Origin: Ignelater luminosus
Taxonomy: Eukaryota > Arthropoda > Insecta > Coleoptera > Elateridae
NCBI GenBank assembly: GCA_011009095.1
Contig: VTPC01004672.1
Coordinates: forward strand, 66,226 to 130,225
DNA: 64,000 bases
Direction of reading: 5' to 3'
A model generated the notes under the pieces. That model ran no database searches, had not been told where the DNA came from, and saw only the letters and a list, made by a program, of their open reading frames with translations. Positions 12,832 to 23,264 of the stretch are shown here, piece after piece. Within the stretch, counting starts at the first letter, position 1. Each line of letters opens with the position of its first letter. Made by a program: the position numbers and the translations under genes.

Positions 12832-14136
12832 AAGGGTTTTCCAATAAGAGGTGTTATTTTGATATTCAAAGAAAAGTGCCATTTTTTAATACAAATGATC
12901 GGATGTTTATTTCATTATAAAGAGGAAGGTATGCCGTTAATAGTGGAAAATAACATCAGGCAAATGACCACCACGACCACGCTTACAGGACAATATCCTT
13001 TTCATGAAACTTTCCATAACCAAATCGCAAAGTGGCTGCCCTATGTCCTCGATAGCCTCACGAATTCCATCTTTGAGGTCTTGAATCGACGCTGGGCTGT
13101 TGGCGTAGACCTTCTCTTTCACGTGGCCCCAAAGAAAGAAGTCGCAAGGTGTTAAATCACAAGATCTCGGTGGCCAATTGTGATCACCTCTTCGAGAGAT
13201 AACACGGTCCGGAAACTTTTTCCGTAAAAGATCAATGGTTTCGTTGCTTGTGTGGCACGTAGCGCCGTCTTGTTGAAAGTAAACGTTGTCCAGATCAATA
13301 CCATCCAATTCCGGCCATAAAAAATCGTTAATCATCTCTCGATAGCGCAATCCAGTCACCGTAACTGTTGCTCCAGCCTCATTTTCGAAAAAGTAAGGTC
13401 CAATGACTCCGCCGGACCATAAACCGCACCAAACAGTCACACGTTGAGGATAGAGAGACTTTTCAACAATAACTCTTGGATTTTCTGAGCCCCAGATCCG
13501 ACAATTTTGCTTGTTGACGAAGCCACCGAGGTGGAAATGGGCCTCATCACTCAAGATGATTTTTCGATGGAATTCTGGATCATTTTCATGCATTTCAACG
13601 ACCCAATCAGCAAAGACACGACGTTGTTGATGATCGGCCGGCTTGAGTTCTTGTGTTAACTGGACTTTATAAGCCTTAAGACCCAAATCTTTATGCAAAA
13701 TACGGTGTAATGACGTTTGTGGAATGGCTAATTCCAAAGAACGACGAGGAATGGACAAACCTGGGTTTTCTTTAACACTTTCGGCTACAACAGCAATATT
13801 CTCGGCTGTTCTTGAGCGACGTGCACGGGTTTTATTCTTCACATCACTAACTTGTCCCAAGAGCTCGAATGTTTTCACCAATTTCTGTATTGCGGTCCGA
13901 CAAGGTGCTTCACGGTGACCCAAAAATGTTCGAGTTTTACGAACCGTCTCTGCCAAATTTTCACCATTTTTATAGTGAATTTTAATAATTTCAATGCGTT
14001 GTTGAAGCGTGTATCGTTCCATATTTATTAATGGCGTAGTTTCTACTTGTCAAATGTCAAAAAATGATAGCTTCAAAAGTGACATCTACCGAAATAGCGG
14101 GCTATTCAAAATAACACCTCTTATTGGAAAACCCTT
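12832..14136 (-). mobile_element. DD41D (rosa-like) Tc1/mariner-group element, apparently complete, nested in hAT
   Basis: The first 31 bases (AAGGGTTTTCCAATAAGAGG and on) are perfectly inverted at the right end. TA at 12830-12831 and 14137-14138 is the target duplication. The length is 1305 bp. The element lies inside the hAT element, so it is younger than the hAT insertion. With perfect ends and an uninterrupted transposase it is the best candidate for recent activity in the window. Confidence 0.95.
12937..14022 (-). CDS. DD41D transposase, uninterrupted, 361 residues
   Basis: This should cut the element out by its inverted ends and insert it at TA. It starts MERYTLQQRIEIIKIHYKNG with a helix-turn-helix (about residues 1-60), and a second HTH follows around NPGLSIPRRSLELAIPQTSL. 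The first catalytic Asp is in LSDEAHFHLGG, the second in YFQQDGATCHTS, and the third in SCDLTPCDFFLWG. I count 41 residues between the second and third Asp, hence DD41D, the spacing reported for rosa of fruit flies. All three acids are present and no stop or shift interrupts the frame. The gene is flanked by about 105-115 bp of untranslated end on each side. Rosa-like is inference from spacing and motif context. Confidence 0.92.
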   Translation of the reverse strand: MERYTLQQRIEIIKIHYKNGENLAETVRKTRTFLGHREAPCRTAIQKLVKTFELLGQVSDVKNKTRARRSRTAENIAVVAESVKENPGLSIPRRSLELAIPQTSLHRILHKDLGLKAYKVQLTQELKPADHQQRRVFADWVVEMHENDPEFHRKIILSDEAHFHLGGFVNKQNCRIWGSENPRVIVEKSLYPQRVTVWCGLWSGGVIGPYFFENEAGATVTVTGLRYREMINDFLWPELDGIDLDNVYFQQDGATCHTSNETIDLLRKKFPDRVISRRGDHNWPPRSCDLTPCDFFLWGHVKEKVYANSPASIQDLKDGIREAIEDIGQPLCDLVMESFMKRILSCKRGRGGHLPDVIFHY

Positions 14137-14137
14137 T

Positions 14138-14660
14138 AGTATTTTAAACGATATGGTGCGTTTATGACTTAATTGCTACTTAGCTTACAGTAGATTTTAC
14201 AAGTTCGTCACAGCAGGGTGTCATAAATCCGCTCACCTGTGAAGACCTTCTGTAACATTGACACAGGGTCGTATTGAGATAAGTTTTACTTTCGTAAATA
14301 CTACTAAAATGTTAGAAAAATAGATTATTTCAATACGGTCCTTGGTTTACCCAATCGTCTCTGACACGAGCCACTTGTATTTGTTGATTTTTATAAGGGA
14401 CCCGCTGTCAAAATCATAAATGCACTATATCTTTTGGAATACTATAACAAATAAATTCAACGGTTATTGGTTGCTGGTAGTCAATTTCCATACATTATTA
14501 TACCGTATAGCTTAACTATCTTTAGTGTACAGTTTTTTATAATTTTGATTTATATTTTTAATCAACGTAATATTATTTTGTTATTAAAATTTTTTTGCTG
14601 GTTTTGAATTTTGGCTGCCCCAAAAATATGGCTACCCGTGAGCCCTACCTGTTATGTCGG
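14138..14660 (-). other. 5' part of the hAT element, no legible gene
   Basis: This is hAT sequence by position, between the nested element and the right hAT end. On the minus strand the outermost part reads GGTAGGGCTCACGGGTAGCC, G-rich like many hAT ends. I could not read a zinc-finger N-terminus. Confidence 0.5.
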
Positions 14661-14665
14661 CCCTG

Positions 14666-14673
14666 CACATTAT
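14666..14673. repeat. Right 8-bp target duplication of the hAT element
   Basis: CACATTAT, identical to 10897-10904. Confidence 0.85.
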
Positions 14674-17060
14674 ACCGAGTGATACTGAATGGTTGGATGT
14701 GGAAAAGCAGTGTTTCTTGTGTGCCTCGAGCTTATTCCGCAAAATCATAGCATGTAACAAACCCTCTTGGTCACATTGATCAAATCATATTCCTTTCGCA
14801 TCTTATGACATGGAGGATTAATTATAAAGAAAAGCAAGGTGTAAAGTGACTGGAGAAAATGGGAAATGAAGTAATAAAAAGGAGGTATCGTTCCCACATC
14901 GCATGCAGACGTTTATGCGATCCTTCAAAATGAAACTATGACTACTTAGATAAATAAAGTATGTAGATTTGTTAATTTTTATAGACTTATAATTTTTGTA
15001 ATTTAGCTCATCAATATCAATTAATTTTAATTTGTATAGGAAAGAAACAAAAATATAAATAAATTGTCAGGAATACAAAATAGTACCATCAAGTTTATTA
15101 TTGACTCAAATGAGGTATTGGCAAATTTGTGACAAAAAAATAAAAATTTTAAGTTTCAGGTTATCTTTAGTACTTCAATCGTAAATACAAGTATTTAGCA
15201 CCTTTGTAATAAAAAAATGCGTAAGTAGTAATAAATCTTCCCCTAAAAAGCAATCTTAGACTGTACAGGTATTACGGCAATCTAAAATTCCAAAAACTGG
15301 AGACGTTTATTTGATAAAGTTCATATTTTATTGTCTAAAGTTTAGAATAAATAAAACTCTAAGCTATATTATAATCTTATTTTACTAAATTTGTTTTTAT
15401 TGTTATAAAATAAATTTCTAAAAGTCACATCTACGTAGCACTTAAAGTTCAACAAATGTCAGATATTGTGTAGGAAAAAAAGCATTATTTTAAATATAAC
15501 CTGAACTGGCAAGGTCGCAAATAAAATTATGATACAACAATACAATGATTTTAAAACGGTTTCGTGGGTTTACATAGTATTATTCCACGTTTATCAGTAC
15601 ATCCGCAAACTAAACGTAGGTGGTTCTTGTTCTAACAGAGGTTGAACTCGATGAATTTCTATCTACAAAGTAATTCAACTCCTACAACTGTATTTATATT
15701 ATCTTAAATGTAGGTATATGCTTCTAGTACTTATTCACTCTATTCAAATAATATTTTTCATCAGATATACATATAATATTCCGTATTTAGCGTAGCAATT
15801 ACCGTCGTTTTAGATGTAACTGCTGTTGTAGTCAACTTCTATTTCTAGTCAACTTTTACCCTAAATTAAAATTACACGCGAAGTTTACTTCGTACTGTTG
15901 TTTAACATTAAAATTAATGTGAATATTTTAAACAAAATTTCATTTATTTATAAGCTAATACAACTTTAACATTCGAACAATGTATTGTTTAATTGGTTTG
16001 CTTAATACTCAAACAATGGTAATGAATTTCATAACAAACCATTACCTCTATAGAACTAATATACCAACATAGATACAACTTTGTACTGGATTAGCAAAAT
16101 TTATTATTATTATCAAAATGATATATTATACGGTTTAAACGTGCAATTTTCATAGAATCGCTGGAAATAATAGAATGAAAAAATAACTTCAACTGGAAGC
16201 TTTTCTGAAAACAATACAGCACTTAGTTTAATCTGCATCTTAAATAGAATGTCTTGTAGTGCCATAAATTGCTTCCGTGTGAAAACTTTTACGAGTGCTG
16301 TTTCCCAACCTATCCAATCCAGTAAATAGAAAGCTCGAATTGATTTTTAAGTTTTGTCATATCTACTATACAGAGCATTTTGAAATGATTATTTTCTAAG
16401 GATGATTTGTAACTTCCGATCTTGAAATTTTCTCATTTAGAATTTCGTATCTTGTTTTCTGATTTTATCACAAATACAAAAATTAGAAATGTATCAAAAT
16501 CTAACTGTTGCTACGTAACTTATTACCTGTAATTAAAGTAGGTAGCAAGGGACTAATAAAGTTTGTTAAGTTCCATTATTTTTATGAGAGGTTATGGTTG
16601 TTAAAAAATGGAGCTCAAATGTTAATATTGCCTTATGATCAAATACTGCCGTTACTATACATCAACCTCTGCGTATATTTTAGTGCCTAGGAATATTGCA
16701 AATTTTGTTATCGTGTATCTCATTAGAATGTCTATATAAGCAATAGTCAACCAAACCCAAAAGGAAAATGCTAGATTGAGATTTCTTCCTGTTCATTTAT
16801 AAAGTACGTATTTCATTTTGATAGAAGTGACAACTGATGCTATGAATTGTAAGAAAGACAAAGGAAACAAAAATTATCTCTTTTAATGGATTTCTCGTAG
16901 TAAAATTCTGTAATATGAATGTCCAATTATTTGAATTCAAAAAGTGTAACCGACTGAAGCATAGTTTCGATAATTCATGACTTAGGATAGAAATCATTCT
17001 TAAAAAAGTAGTTTGTAAAAATGCAATGTTTTATTACTATTGTTAATTTTTTACCAATGA
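14674..17060. other. AT-rich stretch, nothing recognised
   Basis: About 2.4 kb with stops in all frames and no inverted ends or tandem repeats that I could see. The 3' end of the neighbouring copia fossil would be expected in its last part but is not legible. Confidence 0.45.
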
Positions 17061-17084
17061 ACTTTTCTTTAATTTCAACGTGCT

Positions 17085-19450
17085 TTGTTTTCGCCAAATA
17101 GGAGTTATCAACAACCAATTATCACAACTTCTTCAACCAAATTGTTTCCTGAATTGTTGAAACCATTGACATCAATTCGACTTCAGTTGTTGACAATACA
17201 ACTGTTTACTGCCTTTCAGCAAACCAAGAAATGGCCCTACCTTGTACCAAAAACGCATAATCATTTATTGGTCTACATTCATTTAAGCCACTAGTGTTGC
17301 AATATCTTTCTGGAATTTGTGTTGTATCTACTAAGCTTCACAGCAAAGTCAATATAAGGTTGCGCACCTTGTGAATAAAACAACAAACTACTTGTACAAA
17401 ACATTATATATTTTGTTTTCAGCTGTATTTAGATACATTTTCCTTGATGAGATTTTCTGATTTAAATCGATAGCTACCGATATTGCATCACAATTGCCCA
17501 TGCCAAGGCAATTCAAGGTTTCAGAAATTTATACTCCTATTGATCGACAGAAGTCTCACCAGTTTCTCTGTATCTTGTACCTTCCATTCCAGGCACTGCG
17601 AAATATCATCCAAATCCTTCATATGAAAATGTTTACACAATTCGTCTGTTAACTGACTTCTTTGATCTTGGTTGTTAGAAAAGATAGAAGTACAGTACAC
17701 ACAAATTTTGTGACGTTATTTTAAATATCAATCGAAATTATGTGCAGATCTACCTTATTTCGTGAACTCAATGTATCTTTGTGTGCATTTTAGCATTAAA
17801 TCTAATCTTTCGTTTGCATATTTGCATTTCATTCAAATTCGTTATTTTATTTCGTCATAAAATATATTTAACAAATTGTTTTATGTTTCTTGGTCGTTGA
17901 TGACATCTTTTTTTTTAAATTAATGAGATCATTTCTTCATTGTGAGAATACTTTGTTTAGGTTTCATTTATGAAACTTAATCTGCAATTTTTGTTAGTAA
18001 AACGTGCTTCACTCCAACTCGAGATTGTTTATGTTTTGAGTGTATTTTTCCGCCGCCGCCGATTCGGAGAAAAAATTATTTACAATTAGGCTTGGTCTGC
18101 TGGAAGAATGCTGAGCTATGGTTCTGTAAAAGATCGAATTAAATAGTACAGTGTATAAACGGCTTCCTTTATTGCATCAAAATTGTTATGCATAAAATTA
18201 TTTAGATTCTCTAGTCAGAATCGAACTGGTTCCCTTTTGGGGACAGCGTGCTTTGCGCGTTCTGTGGTTACCTGTAGTTTTGGGTCAGATGTTTGTCACA
18301 ACATTTATCGGCTGCGAATTTACCTTTTCTTGTGGTTGCCGTAGGGCATTTCTGATGAACCCTAAAAGATGGACTTTTAAGGGTTGAATTTACGCTAATA
18401 GCAAGCTAAGAGGTGTTACCTGTCAATTTCTATGGTATGGAAGATAAAAGGTATTTTGTCTTCTATTTTGAAGGATCGCGTAATATGACCATCTGTGTGC
18501 CCACGAAATGAGTGTAAATAGTTTTTGGTTATTCTTCTTTTGTGTGTCCGTGTTCGAACTCTCATGACCCCAATTATTCTTTTGTGTTCATCGTTCCGAC
18601 GGTTTACTTAAAAACTGTTGTTATGGCTAGTTAAAGAAACAATGCAGTGAACACTGAATATTTAATTCTTGTTTATTATGAATTCGTGTTGAAAAACGCT
18701 TGAATTCATCAGTGTCGCGTAAATTCTTGCCCTAATAAGGAAGAAAGCCGGCGCTACTTGCTTCAGCCGCAACTTGTGGATATATCTTCCCTGGCGTACC
18801 GCTGACGGCCCTTTCGAATTTTAAAAGGACCCATATACAGGGTGTTAGTTCTCTAAAAGTTGCGTGGACTGGCCGTGGGTTCCCCCCTATGACCCAGTTT
18901 CTGGAGTGTTTGGTTGTGTAAGCTTTCTTTTTCATTTTAGTAAAGGTAGGTTTTTGTTAATTTGTAGTATCGAAAAACTCCAGAGAAAAGCTCTTTTGGT
19001 AATAAATGTCCTTAACCCCTGAAAAGCCTTTGGCAACAAACCTGGCCTTACAGTGAATCACCTTACCGTTGATATCGTGTCTCGTTTTTGAACACCTAAT
19101 AAAGTTGCTAGTTGCCATGTGTCATTTTACTAGAGTGATGCTCCTCTTTTACCAACTTCTTTCATAAATTGGCATTTACCTTGACTATAGCTCCTTTGAC
19201 TGTTGCAAGATCATTTACAGTAAATGCAAAGCAAACACTGTCATCAAATCGTTTCGGTTTACTCACAATTTATTATAATGGTGGACAACGCTTGATATCT
19301 AACTCTTCGAGTAGTCATACCTGCTGTTAAATCATGGGTTAACTTTATTCATAATCAGGTTTTTGGTTTGAGTGACGATCTATTCTTAGTGCCTTGTAAT
19401 TTATAGTTATGATACAAGCTACTGTCATCATAACCTCAGTTCAAAAACCT
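17085..19450 (-). mobile_element. Ty1/copia LTR-retrotransposon fossil, pol pieces, broken
   Basis: Minus-strand readings in pol order show a copia fossil: reverse-transcriptase start (THGN, then KARFVAKGFSGVKDIYY) near 18960-19200; later reverse-transcriptase sequence (MKDLDDISQCLEWKV, LNCLGMGNCDAIS) near 17460-17640; and RNase H (AISW, VVLSTTEVE) near 17100-17250. Gag, protease, integrase and both LTRs were not seen. It is broken many times and looks old. Sequence between about 17800 and 18950 does not read as copia and is longer than the gap should be, so something else probably interrupts it. Confidence 0.7.
17800..18950. other. Unassigned, partly GC-richer segment between the copia pieces
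   Basis: This contains a short CCG run (about 18050) and a 67-codon minus-strand open stretch at 18732-18935 (FRELTPCIWVLLKFERAVSG) of no recognised family. ATATACAGGGTGTTAGTTC at about 18833 resembles the ends of the TA-flanked foldback elements further along, but no partner end was found. Confidence 0.35.
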
Positions 19451-20303
19451 TTTGCAAAACTCGAATTAGCTACCAACTATCATGCATCAAACTTGTTTTT
19501 ACAGTTGTTCGATTTAGGCTTCAACATTCCCATTTTGCTCAGCACAATATGGAGCCGTTTTCTGATGTACGAAGGCGTCTTCAAACAATGTTGTCTAAAA
19601 TCGCAACTGCAATGGTAGTAGATGATTCCATCAGATAATTAACAAAAGCTTTTAGAAATAAAGCATTAGTTTGATAAATGTAGAAAAAGATCATCTAAGA
19701 AAATTTGAAAATATTAACTAACATTAATATCAATAATAGAAAATTATCAAAAAAAAGCAAACAACCGAGAGCATTAGCATTATCCCCTATACAAGAGAGC
19801 CCTGCTGAACAAGAACGAAGAAAGAATAATTCCAAATGAGAATCCACTATCGTAAAAAAACTAGGAAGAAGTAATAATGGGCAAAAGGCAGTGGAAATAT
19901 TACAAATGTTATACTTCCACTCTAATTTATGATACGCCGGTAAGGTGGCTGGCATTATATCTCATAATTAATAAAAATGTTTCACAAGACGCAATACATC
20001 GAGTTAATTTGGTAAATTATATTGCGTATAAGTCAAAGATAACATGCTTAATAGCTTTAATCGTATTGTTGGTACAGTGCTTAACAGTTGCAGATTTAAT
20101 TCAGAGACATAAAGATTGTCAAAATGCACCAAATTTATAGAAACCTCTGTGTAATTTCATTAATGTTGCATTTGGTGTATGTTATAAAACAATTTTAGAC
20201 AAAGCTATAATAATTATCTCACATTGCAATATTTTGTCTTGACTACCTTAAAATCCTTTATAGCATATTCTACTAATGGAATTTATAGAAATTACACACT
20301 TAC
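19451..20303. other. Nothing recognised
   Basis: AT-rich DNA with overlapping short open frames on both strands (86-87 codons near 19700-20140). They overlap each other and match nothing I know. Confidence 0.45.
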
Positions 20304-20355
20304 CATTTTGTTCAGGCAATGTAGTAGAATGTGGTAGTAGCAGATACGGACTTAC
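20304..20355 (-). other. Candidate 52-nt host exon or recursive splice exon
   Basis: On the minus strand a pyrimidine tract (CTCATTCTTTTTCTCTTTTGCAG) precedes the segment, which ends ATG and is followed by GTAAGTGTG, a consensus 5' splice site. One frame is open throughout (VSPYLLLPHSTTLPEQN) and the other two have stops. The exon itself begins GTAAGT, so acceptor and donor abut (CAG|GTAAGT), the form of a recursive ratchet site with a following RS exon. Either reading places a host gene on the minus strand here. No neighbouring exon was identified. Confidence 0.4.
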
Positions 20356-20765
20356 CTGCAAAAGAGAAAAAGAATGAGAAATTTAATTGAAGATTTTCTT
20401 ATACGAATTTATTCTGTTCTATTAACCAGAAAGAACTTTAAGAATCAGAAAAAAAGTAGCCATAAAGTAAGTGTTCAAAGTGGTGACTAAAATTTTCGAG
20501 AATTTCCATCTTTGGGAATTTTTAGATAGTTAATTTATATTAAAATAGAATTTTGTCATAGAAAAGAATTGGAATTAAAACAAGTATTAAAATTTGGCTA
20601 AATCTGTTATAAAAATGCTTCCCAGAATTTTCATATTTTAGAAGTTATAGAATTATTTATTGATGTAGATTTTCTTTGGACGAAGCAAGAATAAAAACGT
20701 CTCGGTAGATCACAATTGTTTTAAATTTTTAAATTACTTTTACTCTTCCTAATCAGGTTCTTTGG

Positions 20766-21179
20766 AGTAACTGGGACCACAGGGTAACTGGGGCATGGGT
20801 AGTTGTCTGCCGTCTAATTACAAAGTTTTGAACTAAAATAGATAGCATGTAGATAACTGTAAGCTACTGTGAACAATGAACATAAGCTCGCCTGTAACGG
20901 TTATTTGGCTAATATCTCACGGGGAAGTGCCGCATTTTTTCTCGTTACAACGTCATGTGAAAGTGTGTTATAAAAAAAATATTTTCATCAAAATAAGTAT
21001 TGAATGTGTTCGCCTTTAACTTTGCTCAACGTATTGATATTATTATGATCTTCAATTTTATAACTGTGTTGCTCTGGAATCTATAGGGATGGTCCCAGTT
21101 ACCCCCAAAATTTATGCAAATTGAGGTAACTGGGGCATCTGTAAAGGGCAACTGGGTTTGCTGGGTCCCAGTTACCTCC
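20766..21179. repeat. Cluster of six GGTAACTGGG motifs upstream of the pogo-like gene
   Basis: Forward copies lie at 20767-20778, 20783-20796 and 21125-21138, with a weaker one at 21147-21156. Inverted copies lie at 21091-21103 and 21163-21175. GGTAACTGGGGCAT is exact at 20783-20796 and 21125-21138. Such clusters near an element's end may be transposase binding sites; that is inference. The matching right end was not found. Confidence 0.6.
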
Positions 21180-21267
21180 TTGAACTTTTCTAGTACTCAA
21201 CATATAAAGAATATGCCTAGTACGTAGCGTACATTCTTATAAATATTATTTTAGATTATTACAGGAT

Positions 21268-23264
21268 ATGGTCAGAACGTATATTCGAAAAATAGAGAAG
21301 GGAGTTGGCCATGTTTACTCGGCAGAAAACTTAAAAGCCGCCATTGATGATATAAAACATGAGAATAAATCATTTGGAGGGGCATCACAGTTTTACAACA
21401 TCCCGAAAACTACTCTAACGCATTATGTTAAAGACACAAGAGGAGTGAAAGGCAGAATAGCTGCTGATTCAAGGGGGGGAGGTGGTGTTAAAGCTTACTT
21501 ACCTTCTAAAGTAGAAGAAGAAATTGCTATAGAGAGTAATATAAAAACAAGGTTTAAAAACCAACGTTCAAGTGCAGATTGGTTTATTGGGTTCCGCAAA
21601 CGACACAGACTTTCCATTAAAAGTGTTGAGCATATTAGAACAGACTAAAATAATTCATGGGTTATTTACGACTACTTTGAAAATTTAACAAAAATAGTTA
21701 ATGATTTACAAACCAAATCAAATTTATAATTGTGACGAAACCTCGTTCTGTCATGACCCGTCGAAAACAAAAACTGTTGGTGCAATTAATGCCAGAAACT
21801 TCCGAAAAACGAGCTTTGCAGGAAAGGAAAACACGACAGCCTTGCTATGTTGTTCAGCAAGTGGAGAAATGTTGCTGTTACTTTGTGTTTTCAGGGGCAA
21901 GTCTGTTATGCAAAATTAACTAGAGACCGGTTTAATAACAAAAACGGCTGTTAGTGTAACCAAACGAGGTTGGATGAAAACTACTCTATTTCAAAACTGG
22001 TTTAGAGACGTGTTCTTGAAAACTATTGCTCTCCAAAGACCAGTTTTACTAATTTACCATGGCCATGTTACCCACATTTCAGTTGAATTAATAAAGTTAG
22101 CTCAAGAAAACCAAGTGACAATAGTAAAATTACTTCCACATACAACGCATGTTTTACAGCCTCTTGATGTGGCTGTTTTCAGAGGATTGAAAACCAAGTG
22201 GGATCAACAGCAACAAAAACATCCGCAGAAAAAAATTCCAAAAGATGAATTTATAGTTCTTTTGAGCAAAGATGGAAAGGAAGTACCATCTACTACTGTT
22301 CTTAACCACTTTGCCACCACAGAAATTTATGATCCTGAGATTCAGGGTCTAAATAAGGTTGGAATTCCGTTGTCTGCGTTTAAAACAACAGATTTAAAAC
22401 AATATAATGAACAATTACAGTGCTCTAAACCATTGCCTATTATAGAAGGTGGAAAGGAACCGGAGGGACATTAAATGAAAAGAAACTAAATAAGGAGGAG
22501 CTGGAAAAGAAGTCAGCTGAAAAGAAGTCAAAGAAAAAGGGCAATGAAAAAGAGGAGCAGCAGGAAATATCAAGTAAAAAACTGGATAAGAAAGATGTTT
22601 CTAAAACAGCAGAGGATATTTCCATCGTTTCTACCTCAAAGGACAAAACTTCACCAGTAAGATTTCATACTTTTGAAGAGCTTGTTTTGAGCATTCTAAA
22701 GACAAACAAAGATCCTAGAAAAGAAAAATATCTTGAAACGACAAAAAGTAGTTGCACAGTGCAAAATAATAACAGATGCAGAGTTTTTGAAGAAAAAAGA
22801 GGAAGAAGAAAAACAAAAACAAGAGCTTTTAAAGCGCAAGAGAGCAACTATTTTAAAAAAGAAGAGAAAAACAAGAAGCAAAAGACAAAATCAAAGGAAA
22901 TAGATGGAGATGATTCTGAAATAAGTGATATTTATTCCCTCCGCGAAAGCGATGCAGATCCAATGTCTTTTTCAGAAGAGGAAAATAATTATTTACATGC
23001 ATAGAAGAAGTTTATAGAAAAATTGCTGCATCATTCAGGCATTATGTTGCTAAAGTTTTAGATATTTCCGAAGACAGCTTCGATACCAGATTTTTTTCAT
23101 ATAACCAGACGGTGAAATTAATAGAGACCGAAGAGGAATCCAATATAAATAAAAAAGATTTTGTTTTAAAATTATCCAAACCTATCAAGCATACTTCAGC
23201 ACGCTATCAAGGAATGGTATCATTTTCAACAGATTTATCAAATCTTACAAACATTATTGAATAA
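21268..23264 (+). pseudogene. pogo/Tigger-like transposase (DDE_1), broken
   Basis: The start MVRTYIRKIEKGVGHVYSAE is a pipsqueak-type helix-turn-helix of the pogo group (residues 1-60, with SQFYNIPKTTLTHYV). DDE_1 blocks follow in two more frames: IYNCDETSF with the first Asp (21728), a LIYHGHVTHIS block, and HTTHVLQPLDVAVF with the third Asp (about 22150). In the second block the family has YDGH, so its catalytic Asp is His here. A long lysine- and glutamate-rich C-terminal region continues in shifting frames to SNLTNIIE near 23264. At least four frame changes or stops are visible. A domesticated host gene is possible in principle, but the lost Asp and the breaks argue for a dead element. 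Confidence 0.82.

Larger units (their letters stand above)
10905..14665 (-). mobile_element. hAT element with exact 8-bp target duplication, carrying a nested DD41D element
   Basis: The left end starts CAAGGCCGGAGCTAGGG. The right end, read inward on the minus strand, starts CAGGGCCGACATAACAGG. These agree at the CA(A/G)GGCCG core typical of hAT ends. Both are flanked by CACATTAT, an 8-bp duplication as this superfamily makes. The total is 3761 bp; without the inserted 1.3-kb element it is about 2.45 kb. The transposase is on the minus strand and broken. The matching duplication fixes both ends firmly even though the inverted repeats are short. Confidence 0.88.

Noticed and set aside
12654-13155. 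+ strand open frames of 88 and 132 codons
   Set aside because: They are antisense to the hAT and DD41D transposase reading frames and have no family resemblance.
22440-22881. Minus-strand Phe/Ser-rich frames opposite the pogo-like C-terminal region
   Set aside because: Antisense of a lysine/glutamate-rich coding stretch, which produces Phe/Leu/Ser runs.
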